Assembly (NCBI RefSeq): GCF_947507565.1
Contig: NC_089175.1
Coordinates: 5,321,733-5,385,732, forward strand
Source of the DNA: Oscarella lobularis
Lineage: Eukaryota; Porifera; Homoscleromorpha; Homosclerophorida; Oscarellidae
DNA length: 64,000 bases
Direction: 5' to 3'
The notes under the pieces were generated by a model that was not told the origin of the DNA, did not search any database, and saw only the letters and a program-made list of their open reading frames with translations. Below, piece by piece: positions 35,804 through 47,130 of the stretch (its first letter is position 1; each line of letters opens with the position of its first letter). Made by a program: the position numbers and the translations under genes.

Positions 35804-38800
35804 TTATCTTCTTTTTTGAAGCTCGCGGCACAAGTATTCTGCAGCCAAAGTAGCTGCTCTTTTGCTGTCTGCTCTCAAAACGTCGCTGCTGACGTCTTTC
35901 CCAATTATTTGGCTCACGTTCCTAAAAAGCCTCTCTCTGCAGTGAGGCAAAAAGTATGTATCAGATCGTTCGGAAAAATAGTCTGGAGAAAGAGACTGAA
36001 AAATTGGGATGACTCTACCAAACTCATAATGAACACGCACGGCCGCGGTTGCAGCAGCCGCGAAAAAATCGCAAGCAGCACTCTTTTCTCCCAAGATTAG
36101 CACAACGTATTTTGATTTTGCTAGAGAATCCAGCGCAGAGATGTCGTCCTTCTTGCCTAAACAAACGTCAGTAATACCTTTCTCAGCAATGATATTGCAG
36201 ATGTTTTGACAAAACATCTCGCTATCCTCTCCGGCAAAACAAAAATAGATTTCGTAGTCCCACTCGGAGATCTTTCTTCGATATTCGTGCACAGCTCGGA
36301 TACGGGGAAGTAGAAATTGGAGCGTTTCTCTTGTAAGAACTTCTTGAGAACCTCGAAGTGGCAACTCAATAATATTCTACGATAACGGGTTTATGCAACT
36401 TACCGAGATAAAGTTCCTTTCGGTTTCCTGTTATTGTAAAATGTTCACTTAATTTAAGGTAGGATATTAGGCATAATGCGACAAGAGAAACAACTGTAAT
36501 GATGAGTGGAAACATTTGCAACGGCCGCGTGCATATTCCTTCAGAATCGTAATGAAAGTCAGCAAAGCAGCTGCAGCGCCATTGCCGACCAGACAGACCG
36601 ACGGGAGAAACCACTTCGCAAACACCGTGCACGCAAACGCTGTCATTCTTGCACCTCATGCAATTTTGCAGAGATGCCGAACCATTCAGAGGTGTCGTTG
36701 TGCCTTCTGGACACAGCGAACATTCTCTCTGGCCAACTTGAGCAGAGTAACTTCCAGCAGGACAAAGAAGACAGGGTTTTGAAGGAAAATCAGACGAGTA
36801 CATGCCTCTTGGACAGCGCAACTCAACGATGTGCAATTGATCGCCAAGAAAAGCGACAAGGCTTTGTTCGTTGGCAGGTAACATGGTCAGTATCGTGCGT
36901 GGAGTGACAATGTCTTCATACACAATCCAATTTTCAGTCGTCAAGATGTAAATTCGCAAAAAAACTTCCTCAAAAGGTGATAGGTGATCTGCAGCCATAA
37001 CGTTATTGTAAAATTCGATTTCTTTTAACCCGTATCCAAAAACGATTACTTCAGGACTGAGTAGAGATATGTGAGAAAAACATAGGCCAAAATCTTTCTG
37101 GAAGCCTGAGTGCAACAGTGTCCACAGAAATGTCTTTAGACTGAAAGCCCAGATTTCGTCATTGCAGTTGAAGATACTGCGATTACCAACTTTAAGACAA
37201 TCCTTTTCTAAAGCTCCTCCATAAAATATTAATCTCGAATTCACCTGTAAGGCTGAATGACCAAACCTGGCCGTCGGCCAAGTGTTGTTGGATACTGGAC
37301 TTTGGATCTGAACACAAGAAAACGACGACAAATTGAAAAAGGTGACTATCCACAAATCGTCCATCAAAACTGTGCCGTGGTTCGTCTCTGTTATCCCACC
37401 AAACACAACAAGAGACGTCTTGTTGATTGATACAGAAGAATGATAATACCGTGAACCCAAAAGTAGGCACTCGTCGGTCTTGTTCAGCTGTAGCAGCACG
37501 CTGTTCTTAAACAGATATATTCTGTCGTTCAAACTCCAATTTTTCTGTCTAAATCTCCCGCCAAAAATTACCAGAGCAAAGACGTGCTCAATCCAAGTTA
37601 TAGTGTGACCCTCAAGCAAGAGGATCGGTACTTTAGATTCTGCTCTGATAGCAGTCCATTTTCGTAGGTGCATATAGAAGATACCCATGGTATTACACAC
37701 TGACTGGTTGTCTGCCAAAAGTTCCTGTTGTAGCGTAAATACTTTGCCGGAAGCAGCGTCGCTAGTGTAAACAACTGCACCTCCCGCTTTGCTAAAAATT
37801 GTCTGCTCGAGAAACAGTGATTTTTCTACGTCCGTGGCTTGCCAACTGTTGCTCGAAAATGTCACGTTAGTCACACGAATGCTTTGGCCTGAAGGATTTG
37901 TAAATATAAAAAGCGAATTATTATTATACATTGCCGAACTTGAATGAAACTCGGTCCTCGAATGAAGGTCAGGAAGCATGTCTGTAATCCAGACCTGATT
38001 CTGCATGTCGAATGCAAGAAAAGGAAAATTGGCGGAAATAAAGAAGAAGAATCGATCTACTACATTGTGCCCTGTAAGAAAGAAAAACTGCAACGCCATC
38101 TCGTGAAAAAGGCTAGGCAATTTTTCAGAGACCCGACGCCAAAGACGTGTCAACATGGAGAACTGCCAAACGTTCGTTGTAGATCCTGAGCCAGTTTCTG
38201 TAGGATTATTGCCTCCGGCGACGTACATCAAGTTGCCATTTGTTGAAGAAATTGCTGCGTGACGAGTTCTCGGAGCTGGCTTTACCTCGCTATCATCTGT
38301 CTCTAGCAGTCTCCACTCATACCGTTTGCCGTCCTCAAGGCAGTGTAACTCCCACAAATCATTGTAACAGACACGTTTAAAGAGAACATCTACGCCACTA
38401 CATCCTCCAAAAAGAATCACTGATTCTTTGCAAGAGCAATTTGTATTAGCTTGCTTTAATGCTACTACTGTATATCCGTCTAGCCGCACTGAATGACCAG
38501 GAAAAGTAAGCCCAGCCGATACAACAGGTAACTCGTTCCATGACAACTGTTCTTTGTCGAGAAGCCAAAGGTCATTCTTGAGGTCAAAGAAAATATGTGT
38601 ATCATGGCACAACTTTACAGTACTTAGGTGATATATCTCAAAGTCGAGAGTATTTTGTGGCTTGTACCAGGAACCGAGATCTGCCTGATAAACATAAAGT
38701 GTCTGATAAAAAACTAATTTGGAGGAATTGGAATGAACTTTGGAATGAATGTAGAGAAAATGCTTCTCGTTCAAAAATGAAACCGGAATAAGATAAGAAT

Positions 38801-39011
38801 CATGATCAATTTTATCCGGTTGAAGTAGGTGGAAGTGGCAGCTGTTGTAAGCATAAGAAAATACCTCGTTTGATTTCTGCACATCGCACGAGGTTCCATT
38901 TGGCTGCGAGGAACCATTATGATGAGAGAATCCAAAGACAGCTACAGTAAATGCCCAAAAGATCCTTTTCGAAGCACCGAGAGCAAGCTGGCGCCAAAGA
39001 AACATGCCCAT
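35804..39011 (-). CDS. Kelch-ectodomain, EGF/GCC stalk, transmembrane TIR receptor 1
   Basis: The large first exon (39011 to about 36404) encodes an N-terminal hydrophobic signal, then a long ectodomain with kelch-like blades: VILFGGCSGVD...YNDLWELHC, LMYVAGGNNPT...VWQFSML, LVIFGGRFRQ...LNDRIYLF, LVVFGGITET...DDLWIVTF and IFYGGALEKD...NDEIWAFSL. Near the membrane is an ephrin-receptor-like cysteine segment (CPRGMYSSDFPSKPCLLCP, GSYSAQVGQRECSLCPEGT) and an EGF-like loop (CVHGVCEV ... CSCFADF). A helix (FPLIITVVSLVALCLISYL) crosses the membrane. After a short phase-1 intron a TIR domain follows: WDYEIYFCFAGED (box 1), SKYVVLILGEKSAACDFF, then RVIPIFQSL. Stop 35806-35804. It is a receptor with Toll-type output and a propeller rather than LRR or Ig outside. 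Confidence 0.8.
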
Positions 39012-39274
39012 GTCTGTAAAATGACAGCAGTTATGCTTGACCCTTCATCTAGCTGATTTACGTGCACCCGCCTTACCTTCGGTGCCTAGAACAGGGTTCA
39101 GAGAGACAGCAGTGAGTGAGTGAGAGGAGCAGTCAGGAGAAAAAGGGAAAAAGGACAGGAGAAAAGAGCTCCCGGATGAAGAGAATAAAAGTATTTGCAA
39201 AAAATTTATTGCAATGTGCATTTAGCTGTTTTAGAAATGATACTGATACTTTCACACAATTTCCGTTTCTCAAA

Positions 39275-42200
39275 CTATTGTACTAGACAATGCCTCGTGC
39301 GGCGTCCTTTTGCGGTTCTGCGATCTTTCTTTAAAATATTACACAAAAAATCTGCAACGTGACGTTCTGAAGACTCCAAGTCTTTCAAAGATATATCAAT
39401 GCCTGTTGACAATTTTCCTATACTTTGGTAGAGCCTAGTACTTGGAGAGTTGGGCAAAAAATAGGTATTTGGAAGCGTACTACACGCGGCTTGAGAAAAT
39501 GTCTGAAAAACTGGTAACAGTCTGCCATATTTAGCGTGAACGTGCAAGGCAACGGTTGCCTCAGCTTCGGGATGTTCACAACCAATTATTTCCTTTGTCA
39601 AGAACACGGCAACGTATTTAGATTTAGCAAGAGCGTCCAGTAGTGCCGACACAACAGCTTTGCCTCCAGAAATACTCACTTCGTCAAAAAAAACAGTGAA
39701 ATTATTCTTCGTGATAAACTTGTGCACATCTCGGCAAAACAATCTGCTGCCGTCTCCGGAGAAGCATAAGAAAATATCGTAAAGCCAGTTGCCAGAATTA
39801 TTTTGACTGTTGTACACGCTTACGATTTCAGGCAACTCCTCTTCTATTAGGTTTCTGCTGAGGCTTTCTATAGCAGAATTATTATCTAAACAAGAAAATA
39901 CAAGTATTGATTGCTATTAAAGTGAGTAAAGCTAATCTCACTCCTTTGTCTAATCAAGTATAAGGTGACTAATAGGATGACTCCAATTACGACTGCCGAG
40001 TACTCTCGCAAGCGCGATGGAACAGTGCACTTTCCTTCAATGTCATGGTAGAAATTGCGATAGCAAATACAGAACCATTTCCGGCTGCTTGAATTGGCTG
40101 CCAAGGCAACTAAACATTTACCGTGAACGCAAATGCTGGCATTTCTGCATTTGTTGCAGTGACGTTCAAGTGTTGATCCACTAAAAGTAGTCGTCGTGCC
40201 TTCAGGGCACCCAAAACAACTCTTCTGTCCAACTTGGTCAGAATAGGTACCCACAGGACAGAATGAACAGAACTGTGTAGGAAAATCCGGTGAGTACATG
40301 CCTTTAGGACATCCTATAACAATAACAAGAAAATGAATGCCAAGTAGAGCAACTGACGATTTGGAGAGAAAGTCTTGCACAAGTATTAATCCTGAAGGCA
40401 CTATAGTTTCTTCTAATTTCAGCCACACATTGCTTATTAAATCGTAAATCCACAGCCGATTATTAGGCAGTGACGAGGGCTCGTCAAATACAGATTGATT
40501 TGCTACGTAAACTTTTTTGTACCCCTGTCCAAAAACCAGTACGCCAGAACCCAATAAGGTTGCTTGACCAAAACAAGATTCAAAATTTTTTGACTCCAAT
40601 GCTTTCCAAGTGAATGTTTTTAGACTAAATGCCCACATTTGATTGCTGCACTGCCGAAGAGAAACGATCTTGAACTGATTGCTCACTATTCCTCCATGAA
40701 AGAGTACATCCGAGTTTACACGCAGTGCCAAATGACCAAAACGACCTGATGGCCACACGCTGTTGTCATTTATTGATCGAGCAATTCTACTACAAGTACA
40801 TGTTGATCCATTGAAAAAGTTCAGAACCCACAAATCAGCTAAAGCCAAAATTTCTTTACCAATTTGCGCCAAACCGCCAAACACAAGCAGCGAGGTACTA
40901 TTAATCGATATTGAAGAATGATAGAATCTGGAAGCAAGAAAGCAAGTTTCCTGCATATTTACTTGAGAAATCCAAGCATTCCTAAATACAAAGGTTCTAT
41001 CATTCATTTGCCAGCTATTTAATTTTTCTCGTCCGCCATAAATAATCAAACCATTAACATTTTCTACCCAAGTTGCAGTATGTCCCTCGAGAAGAGGAAG
41101 ATCACCAAGGCTCGCCAAAGCTCCGATTACAGTCCAAAATCTTTGACGACTGTCAAAGACTCCCATGATTGTTGTAACGGATCTGTTCTTGCCTTCTTTA
41201 AACTGCTGCCTTACTGTGAAAGTGAAATCTGAGTTTGTTTCACAGGAGTGGACAGGACTGGCTTCATGCAGAAGCGGCAAATACGGATGTGACGGCTTCC
41301 TTATGTCAACTACATGCAAGCCATTTTCCTCTAGCAACACCTTTCTAACACTCACACCGCCGGCTTCCCTAGAAAATACGAGAAGAGAAGTGCTTTCATA
41401 CTCCACTGCAACTGAAAAGGTTTGCGTGTAAGACGTATTAAGTAGTAAAGTGTCTGCAATCCAAAGTTGCTTTTCTAAATCAAACATAGCAAACTGAAAG
41501 TTACCGGAGTGGAAAACAAAGTAACGCTCCCCTACATTGTGACCCGTAACATAAAACGATTTAAAAATGCTAAACATGAAGATCGGAGAGCTTTCCGAAA
41601 TGCATTTCCATTCTCGCATGAGCATAGAAAACTGCCAAACTTTGGTTAACTCCGAAACAGAACTCAAAGCGGGATTCGCTCCGCCTGCAATGTACATCAG
41701 CGTTTTACCCTGAGCAGAAATTGCCACATGACCGGCCCTTTTCATCGGCTTTTTCTGCTCTTTATTTATATCCAAAAGTCGCCATTCGTACAGTTCTTCA
41801 TCTACGTGACAGTGCAGTTCCCACAGGTCGTTATAGCACATACTCTCCTTGGCTGGGTCCAAGGACAAGCAACCTCCAAACGCAATTGCAGATTCCTTAC
41901 AAGAACACTGCGTTTCGTTTTGCTTCAGAGCAACCACGCTAAATTTGGTAGAGACAAAGCCTCTAGCCGGATCGGAAGGAAGAGATGATAGCAGTTTTAG
42001 TTTCTTCAATTGAATTTGCTTCGTGTCTAGCACCCACGCGTCGTTCGTGTCGTAATCAAATACAATGGTTATCTTTTTACACAATGACACAGCTCTCGAC
42101 AGATCATTCCAAATATCAAACTCGATATTGACAGCACGAAACGGCTTGTACCAATGGTTATATTCTGGCTGATATATAAGGCTGTTGGATGCGTTTGAAT

Positions 42201-42414
42201 GAAGAGAAAGGTAATGCTCGTCACTGGAATAGTGTAAGGGTAGGAAAAGAGATCTATAGTCCATCGGCTTGGGTTCCAGATGTTGGAAATAACTGTTACT
42301 GTAGGAATAAGAATAAACGGTGTTCTGCTTTTTCAACGTCCATGCCACGCCGTTTGATTCCAAGCAAGAGTAGAGGAAGAGTAGTGAAGTTGCAGCAGCC
42401 ACAAAACGTAGCAT
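39275..42414 (-). CDS. Kelch-ectodomain, EGF/GCC stalk, transmembrane TIR receptor 2
   Basis: This is a tandem paralogue of the previous gene with the same two-exon plan. The start at 42414 gives a signal peptide (MLRFVAAATSLLFLYSCLES). Kelch-like blades include AIAFGGCLSLD...YNDLWELHC, LMYIAGGANPA, LIIYGGREKL...MNDRTFVF, LLVFGGLAQI...ADLWVLNFF and LFHGGIVSNQ. Then come CPKGMYSPDFPTQFCSFCP, a CPEGTTTTFSG segment, an EGF-like loop (CVHGKCLV ... CICYRNFY), a helix (YSAVVIGVILLVTLYLI) and a phase-1 intron of about 60 bases. The TIR exon reads LYDIFLCFSGDGSRLFCRDV, FFDEVSISGGKAVVS (BB-loop region) and CEHPEAEATVALHVHAKYG, stop 39277-39275. Unlike its partner it keeps a Glu where NAD-cleaving TIRs have their catalytic one. 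Confidence 0.8.
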
Positions 42415-42654
42415 ATTTTACACCCTAGCCACTGGTAGGTAAGGTAGACTAGGCCTACGTGGCCAGCAGTTGGTAAATCTCGGAACTGCGCCTCCGGCTT
42501 TTCTCTTCCTTGTAGTCAAAGTCTCTCTAACGTACGGTAGTCGATGAAATTCGCTGCAATACGTCGCTGCAATAGGTTTCCAAGCTTTTGAAGAGTAGGC
42601 TTAGCGCAGCGCTGTCGCTTGTCCGGGGCTCGGTCAGTCTCCTTTTTTGTACGC

Positions 42655-42860
42655 GTTGGTGCTTGATTTTGGCTCACGTATTTACGGCGTGAGCGAAGAC
42701 GTCTTTCTTGCAAGGCATTTTTTTGGCAGAAATCGTCTGGGTAACAGCACCACGGACTCGGACAATCTGACAGCACTGCCTCCTTCTGTCAATCGGCCCC
42801 TTGAATTCCATGCTGAGACGTCAATAACGGAGCCGATCCCACGGCGCTGGACGGCGGCGC
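42655..42860 (+). repeat. Hairpin-containing dispersed repeat, copy 1
   Basis: The core ttggctcacgtatttacggcgtgagc can form a stem of about seven base pairs (GGCTCAC/GTGAGC) around a loop of about 11. It is followed by gacgtctttcttg, a ggcattttttt tract, ggtaacag...ggacaat and a ccttgaattcca end. The same order of blocks recurs at 48715-48900 and 53820-53965. Confidence 0.6.
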
Positions 42861-42869
42861 TGGCGAGAG

Positions 42870-43375
42870 CGAATGGTCACGTGACGTGCGACGATTGGGA
42901 TTGGAGCTGACGTTGGTTGGGGGAAGGGGAGACGAGCCAGATGTACTGTTCTTGTTTGGAGTCGATGGGGGACGATGACGAGGAGGAAGTGGAGGAAATT
43001 CCCAAGTCGTATTTTATTTCTTGATCCGGGAGAGCTGAGGAGAAGAAGGGTTGAATTGAATTTTCAGCCTGGTCCGATTGGACTGGATACCGAGATGCTG
43101 TATAAGCGTCATTTGACTCGATTAGAAGCAAATGGGGGCCAAAGGAAGAAAGACGAGCCAAAACGTAAAATATATGTCCTTTGTTTGCTTGTTAATTAGT
43201 ATGTTTGTTTGTAGGTTTCTCTTATGCGTTGTGCCAGCATTTGGCTGGCATCAGGCCATTATTGGACGTGGAGAAAGAAGAAGAGGAGAAGGAAACTCAA
43301 ACGTTTTTAATTATATTCTTATTGATCCACGTAAATGGGGAAGACGAGGGGGAGGAGGGATGTCTTGAATTTGTT
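42870..43375 (+). pseudogene. ANKLE1/LEM-3-like gene fragment
   Basis: One frame (43033-43130) reads LRRRRVELNFQPGPIGLDTE followed by MLYKRHLTRLEA, resembling the LEM-like motif (LxxLGxxPGPIxxxTxxLYxxxLxxL) of ANKLE1. A later frame (43299-43335) reads NVFNYILIDPRK, like the FNYLLLDPR start of the ANKLE1 GIY-YIG nuclease domain. Immediately afterwards (43376) the sequence becomes the upstream part of the duplicated CTHRC1 unit, so the nuclease core (the VGKGKRSRPY region) is absent. I read this as a gene cut off by a duplication or insertion. It could instead be a chance resemblance, as exon joins between the two pieces are not clear. Confidence 0.35.
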
Positions 43376-45110
43376 TAGGGTTACGTAGTTTGGCAAATAT
43401 AAAGAGAGGGCAACTACATGGGTTGGCTTGCTGTTGGCCTCCACAGAAGCGGCTCGATTATGGTATTTATCATCTGTAGAGAAGTTTTAGAATATTTGAA
43501 GTAGAACGGCCAGTAGAAATTCGTGTTGGTGATATTTGTTTTTAGAGAATCTGTTTATAATACATTTATTATCCAAAAGCATCGCAATCAACCAGACATC
43601 CCGTATAATTTAAGTGGGAGTATGGTCCTGACGTCGGAGTCCTCGTGACGGTGTTGAGGGGACGTGAGTAACCGTGTTCTAACATCCCATGCTATAGTCT
43701 AGTTCAATACAACCTTTTATGGTCATGCTAGGAACCGGCAAATGTATTAGAAAGCGGGTTTAATTAAAGTAGTTAGCACTTCAGAAAGACCGAAAAGACG
43801 TCACCCATTCAATACATTTGGTTACATCATACCCGTTTCTTTTTACTCAATAAAAACGGGCAAGTTTGGATGAAAAGGGATAGAAAGCATCAGTGAGCAA
43901 GACAACAGAATGATTGCAAGTTCAACTCTTCAGTGCTTGTTTGCAGCACTCATTCTATTCCTGAACGCTGTCGACAGCAATAACCCCAAATCAGATCAGG
44001 TATCTGGGTTCAGTACACTTCTCTATCTCTTCCGAAAAATATTGTTTTTCTAAGGGTTCTGTAGGAGCCTGTTCAGGAGTACCAGGAATTCCTGGGACTC
44101 CAGGAGACAATGGATTGCCAGGAAGAGATGGATTGCCAGGAAGAGATGGAGGAATGAAGGGCGCTAAGGGAGATAGAGGTGATAAGGGAGCCACTGGAAA
44201 GACTGGTCCTAAAGGAAGTTTGGGACAAAGAGGATCAATGGGGCCAATAGGAATCAAAGGAGAAAAGGGAATCAAGGGAAATTTGGGAGAACGAGGAGAG
44301 CCCGGACCTCAAGGAAAAAACGGCATTGCCAATTCTATCAACTGGAAGCAATGTGTTTGGAATACACATGATGACAAAGATACAGGTCTCATCAAGGTAA
44401 TTTTCAAAGGTAAATTTTACACACTCTAAATTGATTTCCATTAGGAATGTCTCTTCAGAAAACGTCACTCTTCTACCGCTCTCAAAGTAGCGTATGCTGC
44501 CAGTATAAGAGCCCTTTGTCCTGGTAAAGCTTGCTGTGGACGTTGGTACATCACTTTTGATGGAGCGGAATGCTCACCAATGACAATTGAAGGACTTGTG
44601 TATTCGCCAGATAACAATGGTGAACCTCTTCAACATCGCCAAATAGAAGGATTCTGCAAGAGCATTCAATCTGGATCAATAAGGGTAGCTGTTCGCGTGG
44701 GAAACTGTCCGGGCTTTGGATCATCTGATCGTTACTCTGGATGGAGATCTGTTTCTCGCATAATGATTGAAGAATATCCCCAGTCGCAAAACTGACTGGA
44801 CTCAAGCCAACGACTTTTGATTGACCAATTCTTTTGATGTCTGCATGATGCTGAGTTGTATGTTCTGTATGCTTGTGAACTATTAGTGCTGCATTTTCCC
44901 TATACTAATGATGCTTTCCGCTTGATGCGTCTGGCTTACTGTACTTGCCCCATTCCAACCATGATTCCCCAGAGGTAGCTTAAGGCAATGTTGTCAATGC
45001 AAGAGAAAGACGGAGTCTTCCCTTTCGTGTCCGTTATATATTCCACACCTGATGATTATCATAAGCCACTGCATCACATTATTTAATTCGTTGCCTTGAT
45101 GGGAAGATCA
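43376..45110 (+). repeat. Segmental duplication unit A (CTHRC1-like gene plus flanks)
   Basis: Bases 43376-43700 (starting gtttagggtt, with gagagggcaactacatggg) and the gene at 43910-44795 with its 3' flank match 45508-47130 in the same order. Upstream flank, promoter, both introns and 3' flank are all conserved, so this is a direct tandem genomic duplication of roughly 2.1-2.2 kb. Confidence 0.8.
43910..44795 (+). CDS. CTHRC1-like secreted collagen-repeat protein 1
   Basis: The ATG at 43910 starts a signal peptide ([20 protein letters not shown]). After a short intron at about 43999 come a short Gly-X-Y triple-helix stretch ([19 protein letters not shown] onward to [13 protein letters not shown]) and the globular C-terminal domain. 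The latter has [50 protein letters not shown] and [16 protein letters not shown], closely following the CTHRC1 signature (CCQRWYFTFNGAECSG, TGWNSVSRIIIEELP). A second intron lies at about 44397-44444. The stop is 44793-44795. A TATA-like caataaaaacggg lies about 60 bases upstream. In vertebrates CTHRC1 is a secreted matrix and Wnt/PCP modulator; that role is not shown here. Confidence 0.85.
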
Positions 45111-45189
45111 AGTGATAATGTGAGCAACTGGGAAAATTATGCCTTTTTTCTAATTGTAAACCGAAAGGAGCCTCACCTAAAGAGAAGTC

Positions 45190-45385
45190 GTCTATTGAAC
45201 GTCTTCGCCGAGAACTGGTCAAAGTGAAGAGTAGACACACGGTGAAAATTCCTGAGAATGAGAGAAAAGCCAGCAGTAATTCATGAAAATGTTAATATTG
45301 TTGATTGTGGATTCAGTGATGTACTGAAAGCGCTGAATGATCGAAAGGTTGTTGAAGGAAAGTCCAATCGGTGTAAGATTTAAAT
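45190..45385 (+). pseudogene. Detached fragment of the Death-domain exon (copy C)
   Basis: The sequence tctattgaacgtcttcgccg onward encodes SIERLRRELVKVKSRHTVKI, the C-terminal helix of the Death domain in the gene at 49098-53586 and in the broken copy at 57240-57430. The preceding cacctaaagagaagtcg piece matches 48412-48430. Only the end of the exon is present, so it cannot encode a domain. It lies between the two CTHRC1-like units. Confidence 0.7.
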
Positions 45386-45507
45386 CCATATGGGCGGACG
45401 GCAGGGGCGTCATACTCCTGCACGTTTTTCAAGCTGCACCTTTTATTCAAGAAGCACGCTGAAGCAATAGGTAATAATACATATACTTTATTATATTGAC
45501 TTTGTTT

Positions 45508-47130
45508 AGGGTTGCATTGTCTGGCAAACGTAAAGAGAGGGCAACTACATGGGTTGGCTTGCTGTTCGCCTCAACAGAAGCGGCTCGATTATGGTATTTA
45601 TCTTCTGTAGAAAAGTTTTAGAATATTTTAAGTAGAATGACCAGTAGAAATAGTGTTAGTGATAATTGTTTTTAGAGAATCTGTTTATACATTTATTATC
45701 CAGCAGCATTGGAATCAACCAGAAATGCCACATAATTTAAGTGGGAGGAGTATGGTCCTTACGTCGTAGTCCTCGTGACGGTGTTGGGGGGGGGGACATG
45801 AGTGACCGTGTTCTAACATCCTACGCTTTAGTTCAATCGTTTGGTAAATCTACGCAATCGTGTCATGCGTCCTATTTCAAAAAAGTGGGCCTGTCTGCCT
45901 TACGTCGTTACACAAGACGTCGTTTTGTGTCACTTGTGTGTGAAGACGTTAAAAAAAGAAGATGACTTGCATGGTCATGCTAAGAACCGGCAATTGTATT
46001 ATTTAAAGTAGTTAGAACTTCAGAAAGACGGAAAAGACGTCATTCATTCAATACAATTTAAAGGAAGTGACATCATACCCGCTTCTTTTTGATCAATATA
46101 AACGGGCAAGTTTGGATAAAAAAGGATGAAAAGCCTCAGTGAGCAAGACAACACGATGATTGCTAGTTCAACTTGAAGGTGCTTGTTTGCAGCACTCATA
46201 CTATTTCTAAACGCTGTCGAGAGCAATAACCCCAAATCAGATCAGGTATCTCAGTTCAGTTGACTCTTCAATCCCCTCTAAAAAGAAATATTGTCTTGCT
46301 AAGGGCTCTGTTGGAGGGTGTTCAGGAGTACCAGGAATTCCTGGATCTCCAGGCCACAATGGATTGCCAGGAAGAGATGGATTGAAAGGAAGTGATGGAA
46401 TGAAGGGCGGTAAGGGAGACAGAGGTGATAAAGGAGGCACTGGAAAGACGGGTCCTAAAGGAAGTTTGGGACAAAGAGGATCAATGGGGCCAATAGGAAT
46501 CAAAGGAGAAAAGGGGATCAAAGGAAATTTGGGAGAACGAGGAGAGCCCGGACCTCAAGGAGAAAACGGCACTGCCAATTCTATAAACTGGAAGCAGTGT
46601 GTCTGGAATAGATCTGATAGCAAAGATACAGGTCTCATACAGGTAATTTTCAAAGGCAAATTTTACACACACTAAATTGATTTCCATTAGGAATGCGTCT
46701 TCAAAAAACGTAATTCTGCTACCGCTCTCAAAGTAGCGTATGCTGCCAATATGAGAGTCTATTGCCCTGGTGGTACTTGCTGTGGACGTTGGTACATCAC
46801 TTTTAATGGAGCGGAATGCTCTGGACCAATGACAATTGAAGGAGTTCTGCGCATATCCAACTCCAGAGATGATCCTCTTCGACATGGCCAAATAGAAGGA
46901 CTCTGTGAAAACATTCCAACTGGATCAATAAGAGTAGCTGTTCATGTAGGAAACTGTCAGGGCTATGGATCATCTGATCGTCACTCTGGATGGAATTCTG
47001 TTTCTCGGATAATGATTGAAGAATATCCCCAGTCGCGAAACTGACTGGACTCAAGCCAACGACTTTTAATTGACTAATTCTACTGATGTCTGCATGACGC
47101 TGAGTTGTATGTTCTGTATGCTTGTGAATT
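45508..47130 (+). repeat. Segmental duplication unit B (second CTHRC1-like gene plus flanks)
   Basis: Direct repeat of 43376-45110. The extra 40-base run of G (45787-45795 region) and the longer spacer at 45840-45965 are private to this copy. Homology stops at about 47130 in the 3' flank. Confidence 0.8.
46156..47044 (+). CDS. CTHRC1-like protein 2, with a stop in the signal-peptide frame
   Basis: Its collagen and globular parts are intact and very like copy 1: [55 protein letters not shown] and [19 protein letters not shown], stop 47042-47044. This copy even has the CTHRC1-typical GAECSGPM, where copy 1 lacks the Gly. However, the equivalent start (ATG 46156-46158) is followed by an in-frame TGA at 46174-46176 where copy 1 reads Leu-Gln. 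Another start, stop read-through, an assembly error or loss of function are possible. Downstream exons look constrained. Confidence 0.65.
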
